A stretch of 47,196 nt of DNA from Propionibacteriaceae bacterium (lineage in GTDB: Bacteria; Actinomycetota; Actinomycetes; Propionibacteriales; Propionibacteriaceae). Position numbers and translations under genes: made by a program. Shown one piece after another: positions 15,801-24,120 of the stretch. Location: contig JAUNUF010000010.1 of the NCBI GenBank assembly GCA_030538315.1, positions 1 to 47,196 of the forward strand, in the 5' to 3' direction. Numbering within the stretch: the stretch's first letter is position 1; every line of letters starts with the position of its first letter. The notes beneath the pieces were generated by a model that saw only the letters and a program-made list of their open reading frames with translations, ran no database searches and was not told the DNA's origin.

Positions 15801-16423
15801 TGTTGGAGCGCCGCAACAGGGAGGAGGTGCTGGTGGCGGGGGTGAAGGTGGCCACCCAGACCCCGCCGGTGCGCTCCGGGCGCCGCGTGATCTTCCTCAC
15901 CCTGGACGATTCCACCGGCCCAGTGGACACCACGTTCTTCGAGGATGTGCAGGGCCCGTACGCGGCCACGGTGTTCTCCTCCTGGATCCTGCTGGCGCGC
16001 GGGCTCATCCGCCGCACCGGCCCGCGCGGCATCTCCATCCGCGCCACCGGCGCCTGGGATCTCGGCCTGCTCGACGCCACCTGGCGCGAGGCGCAGGAGC
16101 ACGGCGCCACGGAGGCGGAGGCACTGGCCGCCGTGACGGCCATCCTCGACGAGGTGCCCGAGGGCTACTCGTTGGTGGGTGAGTGGAAGCCCGCAGAGCA
16201 ACCTGCAGCACCCCAGACAGAGGAGCTGCCGGCAGATGGCGAGGAGCCGCCGCCGGATCCGCAGAACCACACCCGGGCGGGCGGCATGGGGCGCCGCAGG
16301 GTGCTGGTGCACGCCAGCGGCTTCAAACAGTCGCCGTATTCAGACATCAAACCCGCGGGCACCGGTGCGGCGGATGCCCCGCGCAAACTGTGGCACTCCA
16401 GCCCCGGCAGTTCAGGAAGGTGA
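12800..16423 (+). CDS. dnaE2: Error-prone C-family DNA polymerase DnaE2
   Basis: A 1207-residue C-family polymerase alpha subunit of the DnaE2 type, which in Actinomycetota carries out damage-induced mutagenic synthesis. Order: PHP domain (about 1-200), palm with catalytic D420 and D422 (PDIDLD) and D573 (KLDVLG), fingers, helix-hairpin-helix, and an OB fold near 1030-1120. The PHP domain looks inactive: the usual HxxxHS and TDH motifs read HLRVAS and TDR. The ATG at 12800 overlaps the DUF6504 stop; a 5-nt gap leads to dinB, with AGGAAGG near the stop as its ribosome binding site. No imuA' or imuB is in the window. Distinguished from the replicative DnaE1 by its small size for a PHP/OB protein and by operon context. 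Confidence 0.9.
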   Translation: MFTHLRVASGYSFQYGASHPSALVAEAARHGMDALAITDRGGLYGAVRFAKACLQAGIAPIVGVDLAVRPDGWLARRRPTAARGGQLRDERLPRVVVLATSRAGWGVLCQLITAAQTTGERGDPVVTREIIAQHCAGRDVVVLMGADSQVGELLAAERPREAAEEVRAWRTELGEGLFLAATNHQTGGRGVASAHHAAGMIRLADPVGVPVVLTNMVRMARREQAATVDVLDAARRLVPLDVRNIDRRNAEGHLKNEAGMVLAAGEASLLAGRSDATALLAATRGLAERCMLDPIGDIGLGEIRLPEFETLGTTVEEAPAVLRARCEAGLAERYGTPSEETLDRLTDELAVIGTLGFESYFLTVADVVGLIREMGIRCAARGSGAGSLVNYALGISGVDPMKYGLLMERFLSPLRVALPDIDLDVESARRTEVYDRILATFGSQRVACVAMIETYRVRHAVRDVGAALSLPPVEIDAMAKAFPHIRARDARAALRDLPELRAVGLGEERLDVLFSLVESLDGLPRHIALHPCGVLLSDSSLGQRTPMENSFGGYPMSQFDKDDVEDLGFLKLDVLGIRMQSAMAHALTEIERTIGPAPDIDALAPFDDEAVYEMIAHRQTLGCFQIESPGQRELVGKFGPENFHDIIVDISLFRPGPVKSDMVTPFLEARQGWAEPEYLHPSLIPALEQTCGVVVFHEQIIQIISIVTGCSLAQGDEVRRALGDREGQAKVKEWFVPKAMANGYEEKLCEEIWFILESFASFGFCKAHAAAFALPTYQSAWLKRHYPAHFLAGILTHDPGMYPKRLLLEEARRMDLEILGLDINRSQREYRAELGSTSEGWGIRLSLADVKGISEEEMGQIISAAPYLSLTDFWSRANVSEPVVERLILAGAFDSLYGIGRHASVQRRQQVTRRDLLLALADLHRERRANSRVGALQGAFTFGEEETEPTADVTPTGLAEMDDEQRLKAELEILGLDASHHIMERYLPLLRALGVTASSQLLERRNREEVLVAGVKVATQTPPVRSGRRVIFLTLDDSTGPVDTTFFEDVQGPYAATVFSSWILLARGLIRRTGPRGISIRATGAWDLGLLDATWREAQEHGATEAEALAAVTAILDEVPEGYSLVGEWKPAEQPAAPQTEELPADGEEPPPDPQNHTRAGGMGRRRVLVHASGFKQSPYSDIKPAGTGAADAPRKLWHSSPGSSGR

Positions 16424-16428
16424 GCCAG

Positions 16429-17610
16429 ATGAAGGTCATCGTGCACGTGGACATGGACGCGTTCTACGCCTCCGTGGAGATGGCGCGCCACCCGGAGCTG
16501 CGCGAGGTGCCCATGTTCGTGGGCGGCTCCACCCGCGGGGTGGTGCTGTCAGCCAACTACCCGGCCAGGCGGTTCGGGATCACCGCCGGCATGCCGTCGA
16601 GCCGCGCCCGGCGGCTGTGTCCGCAGGTGGCGGTGGTGCACCCGGATCACGAGCACTACGGCGAGGTGTCCAAGGGCATCGGGGAGATCTTCGACACGCT
16701 CACAGACAGGGTGGAGATGGCCTCCATGGACGAGGCCTTCATCGATCTCACCACCGCGCTGCGCCGGCTGGGCGGTGATCCGGTGGCCGTGGCCGAACAG
16801 TTGCGCGCCCAGGTGATGGATGAGCAGGGGGTGGCCTGTTCCGTGGGCATCGGGCCCAGCAAGTTCATCGCCAAGCTGGCCTCGAAGCAGGCCAAGCCAG
16901 ATGGGTTGTGCCGGGTGCTGCCCCAGGATGTGATCACCTTCCTGCACCCCCTGCCGGTGGACGCCATCTGGGGGGTGGGCGAGGTCACCGCCGGCAAGCT
17001 GCGCACGCTGGGGCTGGAGACGGTGCGCGAGGTGGCCAACACTCCGCGCGCCACGCTGCAGCGCGCGATGGGCGAGAACATGGGCGCCATGCTGTTCGAC
17101 CTGGCCTGGGGCAGAGATGACCGCTCGGTGCTGGCCCGGCAACCGGCAGAGCACAGCGTCGGCTCGCAGGAGACCTTCGGCCGAGACACGGATGACGGCG
17201 CCATCGTCGCCACTGAGATCCTCCGCATGGCGGAGCGCACCGCCTCCCGGATGCGGGCCCAGGAGATGGTGGGCCGCACCGTGACGTTGTCCATCCGGTT
17301 CGCGGATTTCACCACCATCACCCGCACCGGCACGTTGAAGGCATTCACGGATCGCACCAACGACATCTACGCGGAGGCCATGCGGCTCTACGCCAAGCTG
17401 CATCTGCAACGTGCCCGCATCCGGAGGGTGGGGGTGCGCATGGAGAAGCTGGTGCCGAAGGCCACCACCTACGAGCAGCCAGCGCTCGACGAGCCGTCAC
17501 ATGGTTGGAGTGAGGCCGAAGAGGCCATCGACAAGGCGGTGCTGCGGTTCGGGCCCAAGGCGGTGCAGCGCGCGCGGCTCACCCGGCAGCCGGTGCTGCA
17601 CGCGAGTTAG
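16429..17610 (+). CDS. dinB: DNA polymerase IV (Y family)
   Basis: A 393-residue Y-family translesion polymerase. The metal ligands D8 (VDMDAFYASVE) and D101-E102 (SMDEAFID) are all present, so it should be active; this separates it from ImuB, the inactive Y-family adaptor usually found in dnaE2 cassettes. YPARRFG and IWGVGEVTAGKL (helix-hairpin-helix) are in place, and the little-finger domain covers about 240-355. No clear clamp-binding motif is seen at the C-terminus. The ATG at 16429 has AGGAAGGTGAG upstream. It is probably co-transcribed with dnaE2. Its stop is 1 bp from the end of the convergent DUF3040 gene. Confidence 0.93.
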   Translation: MKVIVHVDMDAFYASVEMARHPELREVPMFVGGSTRGVVLSANYPARRFGITAGMPSSRARRLCPQVAVVHPDHEHYGEVSKGIGEIFDTLTDRVEMASMDEAFIDLTTALRRLGGDPVAVAEQLRAQVMDEQGVACSVGIGPSKFIAKLASKQAKPDGLCRVLPQDVITFLHPLPVDAIWGVGEVTAGKLRTLGLETVREVANTPRATLQRAMGENMGAMLFDLAWGRDDRSVLARQPAEHSVGSQETFGRDTDDGAIVATEILRMAERTASRMRAQEMVGRTVTLSIRFADFTTITRTGTLKAFTDRTNDIYAEAMRLYAKLHLQRARIRRVGVRMEKLVPKATTYEQPALDEPSHGWSEAEEAIDKAVLRFGPKAVQRARLTRQPVLHAS

Positions 17611-17611
17611 C

Positions 17612-18004
17612 TCAGAGATCGCCCTGCTGACGGCGGCGCCAGCGCTCCTCGAGCTTGTCCATGAACTCCTGGTTCGACGACGGGCCCGGCGTGAAGCGGG
17701 GGCCGCCTCCGGGCCGGGCCGGCTGAGGATTGTCATCCGCCACGCGCTGCCAACTGCTGATGCCCACCAGGGCGCCGCCCAACATCAGCAGGAAACCCAC
17801 GATGCTGACGGCCGGATGGATCTGCACACCGATGAGCAACACGATCACGCCCGCGACGAACGCCAGGCCAGCGATGGCCGCCCGGCGGCGGTGCACCTTG
17901 ATTTGGGTGGTGCCGCTCAACCTGTCTGCGAGCTTGGGATCTTCCGCCTTCAGGGACGCCTCAAGCTGCTCGAGCAGCCTCTGCTCTTGTTCAGACAGCG
18001 CCAT
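17612..18004 (-). CDS. DUF3040 membrane protein
   Basis: A 130-residue protein of the actinobacterial DUF3040 family. An acidic N-terminal helix (ALSEQEQRLLEQLEASL, then DPKLADRL) is the family hallmark; two membrane segments follow near residues 45-85, then a Pro/Gly-rich tail and a basic C-terminus. Function is unknown. The ATG at 18004 has AAGGGAG 6 nt upstream and gives the family's usual N-terminus. It has its own candidate promoter at 18036-18064, downstream of the tgpA stop. Confidence 0.82.
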   Translation of the reverse strand: MALSEQEQRLLEQLEASLKAEDPKLADRLSGTTQIKVHRRRAAIAGLAFVAGVIVLLIGVQIHPAVSIVGFLLMLGGALVGISSWQRVADDNPQPARPGGGPRFTPGPSSNQEFMDKLEERWRRRQQGDL

Positions 18005-18035
18005 GGCTTTCTCCCTTGCTGGACGGGTGCTGGCC

Positions 18036-18064
18036 ATTCTATGCCGGGAATCACCAACCCCCAA
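18036..18064 (-). promoter_or_regulatory. Promoter of the DUF3040 gene
   Basis: On the minus strand TTGGGG (18064-18059) is 17 nt from TAGAAT (18041-18036). This lies between the tgpA stop and the DUF3040 start and leaves a 5' leader of about 25 nt with a normal ribosome binding site. Confidence 0.5.
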
Positions 18065-18075
18065 GGACTATCTGG

Positions 18076-20247
18076 CTACTGGTCCCGCCGCCACAGCGAG
18101 GCCGGGAGGAACACGGCCTTGACACGGGTGCTGCTGGCGGCCGCCCGAGCCAGCGCCGTGCGAAGGGCGCCCACCTGGGCGGCCAGCTCGGTGGGTGCCG
18201 CACCGTCCCGGGCGAAGCGGCTGCGTTCCACCGTCGACGAGATGGCGGTGAGGGCCGCCGCCCCCTGCGGGGGCAGTTCCTCGGCTGCCGCCTGTCCCAC
18301 GGGCCCGGGAGAGCCTTCCGGCCACGCCAACCCGTAATCCACGAACAAGGCGCGCACCTCGGCCCACGCGGCATCCGCAGCCTGCTCGGCCTCTTGGCCG
18401 GGCCACAGCCGCGCGTACCGCAGCCCCAGCCTGACCAGTGCCGGCAGCGCCAGAAGCAGCAGCACACCCAGCACGCCGAGAAGCCACCCTGCGGCGGGGC
18501 CGCCGTCGGTGCCTTCGGTGCCTTCGGTGGGTGCGGTGGGCTGCACGGTGGGGGTGGGCTGAGCCGTGGGGGCGGCAGGCGTCGGAACCGCCGTCGTGGT
18601 GGGCTCCGGAGTGGGGCTGGGGGAGGCTTCCGGCTGCATTGCAGACGGATCCACATACTCGGGGTTGCCGGAGTAGGCAGGCGTTGGCTCGAACGCCACC
18701 CAGCCCAAGCCATCGAGGTACAGCTCGGGCCAAGCGTGCGCGTCGTGGGAGGTGACGGCGTAGGTGCCGTCTGCCTGCTGCTCGCCAGGCACGAAACCGA
18801 TCGCCATGCGGGCGTCGATGCCCTCGATGCGGGCCATCGCGATCATCGCGGAGGCGAAGTGGATGCAGTAGCCGGAGCGATCTGCCAGCAGGAAGTTCGA
18901 GATGGCATCTGAGCTGGAGGAGCTGGGCGCCTGCAGGCTGTAGTTGAACTCTGCCGAGCGCAGGAACTGCTGGATGCGCAGTGCCTTCTCCCCGGCCGTG
19001 GCCGCATCTCCCACCACAGCGCGCGTCAGCGTGCCCACTTCCGGGGCCAGCCCGTCGGGCACCTCGCGAGTGACCGCATTCAACCCAGACCCGGCCTGGG
19101 CCTCCTGGATCTCCTCTCGGGAGGGCTCAGGGATGTTCGAGGAGATCCGGTAGCCAAGGTTCACGGTTTGCTGGGTGCGATTGTCGCCCGAGGCGACGAT
19201 GGCCAACGTGTCTGGGTCGAAGCTCCAAGCACCGTCCGCGTCCCACGACGCAGGAGCGAATGGGGCAGGCAGGTACTCCGATGGCACGGCGGCCATCTGA
19301 ATCTCCACGTCCACCCGTTCGCCTTCGCGATGAGGGTAGGCCCGATCCAGCCCGGAGCGGTTCAGGGACATGGGCAGCAGCCCCGCCCCTGCGGAGGTGA
19401 GCTTGGGGAGGGCCACCGTGCGCAGGTAGGCCGGCTCGCCGGTGGAGGTGCGGTAGGTGAGCACCGGGGAATCAGTGGGGCGGCGCAGGTCCTGATCCAA
19501 CCGGACGGTGGGGTCGCTCAACTGGATGGGCCCGTCCGCGCCGCCGTCGTTCCAGGGCTGCTTGTCTCCCAACGGCACGATCAGGGCGACGAGCAGCGCC
19601 AGCGCCAGCGCGGCTGCTCCGCCACCCAAGCCCACGAGCGAGCGGGACAGGTGGTAGCTGCCAGCCCGCGACGCCTTGCCAGCCGCCTCCCCGGCTCCTG
19701 TGACGCTGAGGAGTACGGCCACGTAGCCCAGGATCACGGGGGCGAGCAGCCACCACTCGAGATCCGTGCTGATGATGAGGGCGCTGATGCCGTACGTCAG
19801 CGCCAAGGGGGCGATGCTCCACGCGGGCTGCTCCAGGCCGTTGACGAGCAACTCCACCACGATCACGAGCACCGCAGCGAGCACCAGGCACAACCACAGG
19901 ACGCCCGGCTCCATGGGCAATGGCGGAGCGCCGGTCTGGATGAGTTCCACGCCGTCGGCGGAAAGGAAGCGCAGCGACTCCACCGCACCATCTGCCTCTG
20001 GCGCCAACGCCAGCCCACGCCAGACCAGGACGGCGAGGATGGCGATCAGTTGGGTGAGGAGGGTGATGGCGCGCGGGGCACGCAGGAGAGCCAGCACGAA
20101 CCCGATCACGGCAGACGTACCCAGGATGAAGAGGGAGCGCGTCAGAACCTGGGGGAGATCCTGAACGAGGGGGGCCAGCGGCAGGAGGCCGAGCCACACA
20201 GCGGCGGCCACGATGACGCTTGAGAGCGGATGGTACGAGAATCTCAT
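18076..20247 (-). CDS. TgpA-like membrane transglutaminase
   Basis: A 723-residue membrane protein: about six N-terminal membrane segments (DUF3488-type, to about residue 230), an extracytoplasmic region with a transglutaminase/protease-like core, a Pro/Thr-rich linker, one more membrane segment near 585-605, and a C-terminal cytoplasmic DUF4129-like region. The catalytic Cys is C461 (SGYCIHFAS) and the His is H504 (HDAHAWPEL), with the following GWVAFEPTP segment in the usual place. The ATG overlaps the DUF58 stop (ATGA). In the MoxR-DUF58-transglutaminase module it is thought to act on cell-envelope proteins, but the substrate is unknown. Confidence 0.9.
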   Translation of the reverse strand: MRFSYHPLSSVIVAAAVWLGLLPLAPLVQDLPQVLTRSLFILGTSAVIGFVLALLRAPRAITLLTQLIAILAVLVWRGLALAPEADGAVESLRFLSADGVELIQTGAPPLPMEPGVLWLCLVLAAVLVIVVELLVNGLEQPAWSIAPLALTYGISALIISTDLEWWLLAPVILGYVAVLLSVTGAGEAAGKASRAGSYHLSRSLVGLGGGAAALALALLVALIVPLGDKQPWNDGGADGPIQLSDPTVRLDQDLRRPTDSPVLTYRTSTGEPAYLRTVALPKLTSAGAGLLPMSLNRSGLDRAYPHREGERVDVEIQMAAVPSEYLPAPFAPASWDADGAWSFDPDTLAIVASGDNRTQQTVNLGYRISSNIPEPSREEIQEAQAGSGLNAVTREVPDGLAPEVGTLTRAVVGDAATAGEKALRIQQFLRSAEFNYSLQAPSSSSSDAISNFLLADRSGYCIHFASAMIAMARIEGIDARMAIGFVPGEQQADGTYAVTSHDAHAWPELYLDGLGWVAFEPTPAYSGNPEYVDPSAMQPEASPSPTPEPTTTAVPTPAAPTAQPTPTVQPTAPTEGTEGTDGGPAAGWLLGVLGVLLLLALPALVRLGLRYARLWPGQEAEQAADAAWAEVRALFVDYGLAWPEGSPGPVGQAAAEELPPQGAAALTAISSTVERSRFARDGAAPTELAAQVGALRTALARAAASSTRVKAVFLPASLWRRDQ

Positions 20248-21467
20248 CGAGTCACCCGCTCCCACACCTGGGGCACCGGCTCACCAGGGCGGAAGGTCTC
20301 CACCCGCCAGCCGCGGCCTCGGAGGAACCTGATCGCCTCCTTGTGGTCCTCGTCCGGTGCCTGCCAGCGGGTGGCGTCCGGGACGATGGCGATGAGGCTG
20401 CGTGCCCGTCCGCCTGCGGCTGCGAGTGCAGCAGCATCCGCCTGATCCAGGAGGCCGGTCACTGCCACGAGGGAGGCCACCGATGTGAGCGATTCAGGGT
20501 CATCGACGGCGGAGCCCAACCAGGTCTCCTCGGATGTCACCAGATCTGTCATGGCCTCGATCATGTGCTGTTTGGCTGCCTCTCCGGACCCGCGGGTCGA
20601 TTCGAACACCCGGCCTGAGGGCGCGAGGATCGCCAGACGGTGCCTGCCCTCGCTGAGGAGTGCTGCCACGGAGGCAACCGCGGATACCGCCCATTCCATC
20701 GATCCGTCCGGACCGTCGCCCGTGTGGGCGCTGCGGCGCGTGTCAACGATGAGCGTGCTGGACGGATCCCAGGGGTGCTCCTCGAGCCGCACCATCAGTT
20801 CGTCCTTCTTGGCCGTCATCTTCCAATGCACGCGGCGGATGTCGTCGCCGTGGCGGTGCTCGCGCACCAGCACGTCATCGGAGCCCGCCTGCCCGATGCG
20901 TTGCGGGGTGGCGTCGCCGGCGCTGCCAAGGCCCGCGCCGCCGGCAAGGTCGTCCAATCGCCAGATGCGAGGGGTGACCCGCAGCACGGTGTCGCGGCCG
21001 CGGGCCACGAAGCCCCGCATCGCCAGGCCCAGCGGATCGGCGGTTTGAGCATGCAGCGGGCCGACGGTGAAGCGGCCCCGGCGCGTCGCCTCCACCGTGT
21101 AGCCCACGGCTTGGCTCCAGGACCCGAACCCCCGGGCAATGACGAAGCCAGCACCGCCGCCCAACGATTGATCGGCTGAATCGTGGAACCGCAACGCACC
21201 AGCTTGGCCGGGGGAGTCGTTGGCGATCTTGAGAACCACGCGGGTGGAGGTGCCCACGGGGATGGTGGATGGCGTCAAGGTGCGGGAATGGCTGACGAGG
21301 GGCCGGACGAAGAAGAGATACCCCAAGGCGAGCAGGGGCAGCGCTGCCAAGGAAAGGCCAACCCACACCAGATCCGTTTCCCCGACGTAGGCGGCGCCAC
21401 CGGCTGCGAGGAGGCCCAGCAGCAGCAACGCGACGCCGCGCCCCGTGAGTCGGGTACCTCGACGCAC
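20244..21467 (-). CDS. DUF58 domain protein (VWA-like)
   Basis: A 407-residue protein with two N-terminal membrane segments (about 9-50), a beta-rich region, then the DUF58 domain with the signature REHRHGDDIRRVHWK, followed by a von Willebrand A-like fold (TLIVDTRRS). I chose the GTG at 21467, which places the first membrane segment after a short basic start; it begins 4 nt after the moxR stop. DUF58 proteins are the usual partners of MoxR ATPases, with which they are thought to act as a chaperone-like system for an envelope client. The TgpA-like protein encoded next is the likely client or partner. Confidence 0.88.
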   Translation of the reverse strand: MRRGTRLTGRGVALLLLGLLAAGGAAYVGETDLVWVGLSLAALPLLALGYLFFVRPLVSHSRTLTPSTIPVGTSTRVVLKIANDSPGQAGALRFHDSADQSLGGGAGFVIARGFGSWSQAVGYTVEATRRGRFTVGPLHAQTADPLGLAMRGFVARGRDTVLRVTPRIWRLDDLAGGAGLGSAGDATPQRIGQAGSDDVLVREHRHGDDIRRVHWKMTAKKDELMVRLEEHPWDPSSTLIVDTRRSAHTGDGPDGSMEWAVSAVASVAALLSEGRHRLAILAPSGRVFESTRGSGEAAKQHMIEAMTDLVTSEETWLGSAVDDPESLTSVASLVAVTGLLDQADAAALAAAGGRARSLIAIVPDATRWQAPDEDHKEAIRFLRGRGWRVETFRPGEPVPQVWERVTR

Positions 21468-21471
21468 GGGC

Positions 21472-22437
21472 TCAGCCCCTGGCGGGCGTGGGCACCGATG
21501 CCAGCACTGAGGTGATGATCTCCGCCGGATCCCGTCGTGCCACCTGCGCCTCGACGGTGGGCAGCACCCGGTGCGACAGCACCTCGGGGGCAAGCGTTCG
21601 GACATCCTCGGGGATCACGTAGTCGCGCCCGGCCAGCGCAGCTTCCACGCGTGCCGCCCTCATCAGGTGCAGGGAGGCGCGCGGGCTTGCGCCCAGCCGG
21701 AGATCCGGGTGCTGGCGGGTGGCCTCGACGATGCTGACGATGTAGTCGTTGATCACCGGCGCCACGAACACCCCGCGCACGGCACGGATGGCGGCGGCGA
21801 CGCTGGCTGCATCGGTGACTGCGGACACGGACATCAACTGGTCGCCGCCCGCGTGCGAGGCCAGCATCGCCACTTCTGAGCGGCGCGCCGGGTAACCCAT
21901 GGTGATGCGGGCCATGAAGCGGTCACGCTGCGCCTCGGGGAGGGGGTAGGTGCCCTCCATCTCGATGGGGTTCTGGGTGGCGATCACCATGAACGGCTGC
22001 CGCAGGTGATAGGTCTTCCCGTCTGCCGAGACCTGGCTCTCCGCCATGGCCTCCAGCAGCGCGGATTGGGTCTTGGGGGAGGCCCGGTTGATCTCGTCAC
22101 CCAGCACGATGTGGGCGAAGATGCCGCCGGGCTTGAACTCGAACTCGCGCGTCGACTGGTTGAACACGGACACGCCGGTCACATCACTGGGCAGCAGATC
22201 AGGCGTGAACTGGATGCGCTTGACGTCACCGGCGATGGCGCGCCCCAGGGACTTGGCCAGGACGGTCTTGCCGACGCCCGGCACGTCCTCGATGAGCAGG
22301 TGCCCCTCTGCCAACAACACGATCACCGCCATGCGGATCTGGTGCGGCTTGCCCTCAATGACTCGGGCCATCTCCGCGGCGATGCGGGTGGCGAGTTGGG
22401 ACACCTCATACAGGGACGGGGTGGCGGGCTGGTTCAC
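21472..22437 (-). CDS. MoxR-family AAA+ ATPase
   Basis: A 321-residue MoxR ATPase. Walker A is DVPGVGKT, Walker B is LGDEINRASPK, and sensor 1 is IATQNPIE; the C-terminal lid contains GASPRAS. The GTG at 22437 has GAGGAG 6 nt upstream and yields the typical family length; the open frame continues far upstream only as the antisense of mraZ. First gene of the moxR-DUF58-tgpA operon, divergent from mraZ. A TAGTCT (22481-22476 on the minus strand) might be its -10. Confidence 0.92.
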   Translation of the reverse strand: MNQPATPSLYEVSQLATRIAAEMARVIEGKPHQIRMAVIVLLAEGHLLIEDVPGVGKTVLAKSLGRAIAGDVKRIQFTPDLLPSDVTGVSVFNQSTREFEFKPGGIFAHIVLGDEINRASPKTQSALLEAMAESQVSADGKTYHLRQPFMVIATQNPIEMEGTYPLPEAQRDRFMARITMGYPARRSEVAMLASHAGGDQLMSVSAVTDAASVAAAIRAVRGVFVAPVINDYIVSIVEATRQHPDLRLGASPRASLHLMRAARVEAALAGRDYVIPEDVRTLAPEVLSHRVLPTVEAQVARRDPAEIITSVLASVPTPARG

Positions 22438-22512
22438 CGGGAACTCCTCGGCTGGTCGTCGGGCAAGCGCCTCCAAGACTAACCGAACCCACGAAGCACA
22501 ACGCACCGACAA

Positions 22513-22581
22513 AAAGTGGTGCGTTTGGGGAGGAAAGTGGGGTACTGTGGTGCGCAGTGGAGCAAAGTGGGGCGAAAGTGG
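22513..22581 (+). promoter_or_regulatory. Phased GTGG array, probable MraZ boxes
   Basis: Exact AAAGTGG copies start at 22513, 22534, 22564 and 22575. Degenerate copies fill the gaps at 22523 (CGTTTGG), 22544 (ACTGTGG) and 22554 (GCAGTGG). Seven units thus repeat every 10-11 bp, one helical turn, over 69 bp before mraZ. MraZ is known to bind short direct repeats of this kind (TGGGN, or AAAGTG in mycoplasmas) at its own promoter. A TACTGT at 22542-22547 could be the -10. Autoregulation is inferred. Confidence 0.7.
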
Positions 22582-22602
22582 TGGAAGGAGGCCCGAAAAC
22601 GC

Positions 22603-23040
22603 ATGTTCTTCATGGGGACGTACACACCGAAGTTGGACGAGAAGGGCCGTTTGATCCTTCCCGCCAAGTTCCGTGACGCGTTGGAGGGCGGCCTGGTGGT
22701 CACCCGTACCCAAGAGCGCGCGTTGGCCGTCTACCCACGGGCAACCTTCGAGGCCAAGATGTCGGCCCTGATGACCGCTCCCAGCACCGTCAAGCAGGTC
22801 CGCGACTATCAGCGCATGTTGATGGCCGGGGCCAGCGATGAAGTTCCAGACCGGCAGGGGCGCGTGACCATTCCCCCGAACCTGCGCCAATACGCCGGGC
22901 TGGATCGTGACGTCGTGGTGATCGGCGCGGGTGAACGCGCCGAGATCTGGGACGCCGAGGCATGGCAGAAGTACTCCGAGGCCAGCGAGGAGGGCTTCTC
23001 GGAGATGGATGACGAGTTCATCGCCCTCACCGGGCTCTAG
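22603..23040 (+). CDS. mraZ: Transcriptional regulator MraZ
   Basis: A 145-residue protein with two AbrB-like MraZ half domains: [22 protein letters not shown] near the N-terminus and [18 protein letters not shown] in the second half, each with the family's DxxGR motif. MraZ forms a ring that binds direct repeats at its own promoter and modulates the dcw cluster. The ATG at 22603 follows AAGGAGG by 11 nt; an ATG at 22612 is an alternative. It opens the division cluster and sits behind the phased boxes at 22513-22581. Confidence 0.95.
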   Translation: MFFMGTYTPKLDEKGRLILPAKFRDALEGGLVVTRTQERALAVYPRATFEAKMSALMTAPSTVKQVRDYQRMLMAGASDEVPDRQGRVTIPPNLRQYAGLDRDVVVIGAGERAEIWDAEAWQKYSEASEEGFSEMDDEFIALTGL

Positions 23041-23071
23041 CACCCACCCGGTGGCTCCCGGCCGGTCACGC

Positions 23072-23131
23072 CCTGACGTCCCTTCCCCGATGTCAGGTCA
23101 GGCCCGGAAGGGAACCACTGGATGGGTTCCC
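23072..23131 (+). ncRNA. Structured leader before rsmH, possible mraW RNA motif
   Basis: The 129-nt gap holds stems that exclude one another. CCTGACGTC (23072-23080) pairs with GATGTCAGG (23089-23097), one G-T wobble. CCCTTCC (23080-23086, its loop) can instead pair with GGAAGGG (23106-23112). GGGAACC (23110-23116) pairs with GGTTCCC (23125-23131). A conserved RNA called the mraW motif is reported upstream of this gene in Actinomycetota; whether this is that motif is unverified. Confidence 0.5.
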
Positions 23132-23169
23132 CAGACAGACAGCGCAGTACAGAAGAAGGGTCGAACCTC

Positions 23170-24120
23170 ATGCAGGGCTTCACAGATGTACACGATCCGG
23201 TCATGCGTGACCGCATCGTCGATCTGTTGCGCCCGGCCCTGACCCGTCCGGGCGCTGTCTATGTCGACGGCACGCTTGGCCTCGCCGGTCACGCCATCGC
23301 CATCCTTGAGGCCTGCCCCGAGGCACGCCTCGTCGGGATCGACCGCGACCTCGATGCCCACGCCGTCGCCCGCGAACGACTCGGCCACCTCGCCGAGCGG
23401 GCCACCCTCGTCCACGCCGTCTACGACGAGCTGCCGGACGTGCTCGACGACCTCGGCCTGGCCTCCGTCGACGCGATCCTCCTCGACCTCGGGCTCAGCT
23501 CCCTCCAGATCGACCGCACCGAGCGCGGGTTCGCCTATCGGGTGGACGCGCCGCTGGACATGCGCATGAACGCCACCGAGGGCCCCACCGCCGCGGACGT
23601 CCTCAACACCTACTCCGCCCGCGACCTCTCGCGCATCCTGTCGCGCTACGGCGAGGAGCGCTTCGCGGATCGGATCGCCCGCGCCATCGTCGACGCACGC
23701 CCGTTCGACACCTCGGCCCGCCTCGTCGAGGTCATCTCCGGCGCCATCCCCGCCGCGGCACGACACACGGGGGGCCACCCCGCCAAGCGCACTTTCCAGG
23801 CGCTGCGCATCGAGGTCAACCGTGAGCTCGAGGCGCTCGACGGCGTGCTCCCCGCAGCCATCGACGCCCTCGCGCTGGGCGGCCGCATGGCAGTGCTCAG
23901 CTACCACTCGCTCGAAGACCGCGCCGTCAAGCGCGCCTTCGCAGCCAAGGCCACGGACCGCGCACCGCGCGACATGCCCGTGGTCCCGGATCACCTCAAG
24001 GCCGAACTGACCTTGCTCACGAGGGGCGCCGAAAAGCCCTCCGAAGACGAGATCGCCGCCAACCCCCGGGCGGCATCCGCGCGACTCCGCGTGGCCGAAC
24101 GAACGAAGGATGCAGCATGA
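23170..24120 (+). CDS. rsmH: 16S rRNA m4C1402 methyltransferase RsmH
   Basis: A 316-residue SAM-dependent methyltransferase (formerly MraW) that N4-methylates C1402 in the 16S rRNA decoding centre. The start HDPVMRDRI and the SAM-site [10 protein letters not shown] are family hallmarks, with [23 protein letters not shown] and [11 protein letters not shown] further on. The ATG at 23170 follows GAAGAAGGG by about 8 nt. It is second in the dcw cluster, behind a structured leader, and its stop overlaps the ftsL start (ATGA). Confidence 0.95.
   Translation: MQGFTDVHDPVMRDRIVDLLRPALTRPGAVYVDGTLGLAGHAIAILEACPEARLVGIDRDLDAHAVARERLGHLAERATLVHAVYDELPDVLDDLGLASVDAILLDLGLSSLQIDRTERGFAYRVDAPLDMRMNATEGPTAADVLNTYSARDLSRILSRYGEERFADRIARAIVDARPFDTSARLVEVISGAIPAAARHTGGHPAKRTFQALRIEVNRELEALDGVLPAAIDALALGGRMAVLSYHSLEDRAVKRAFAAKATDRAPRDMPVVPDHLKAELTLLTRGAEKPSEDEIAANPRAASARLRVAERTKDAA

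Noticed and set aside
18476-18560. Low-complexity repeats in tgpA as a recombination or phase-variation site
   Set aside because: They encode the Pro/Thr-rich linker before the last membrane segment; repeats are imperfect and in frame, as usual for such linkers.
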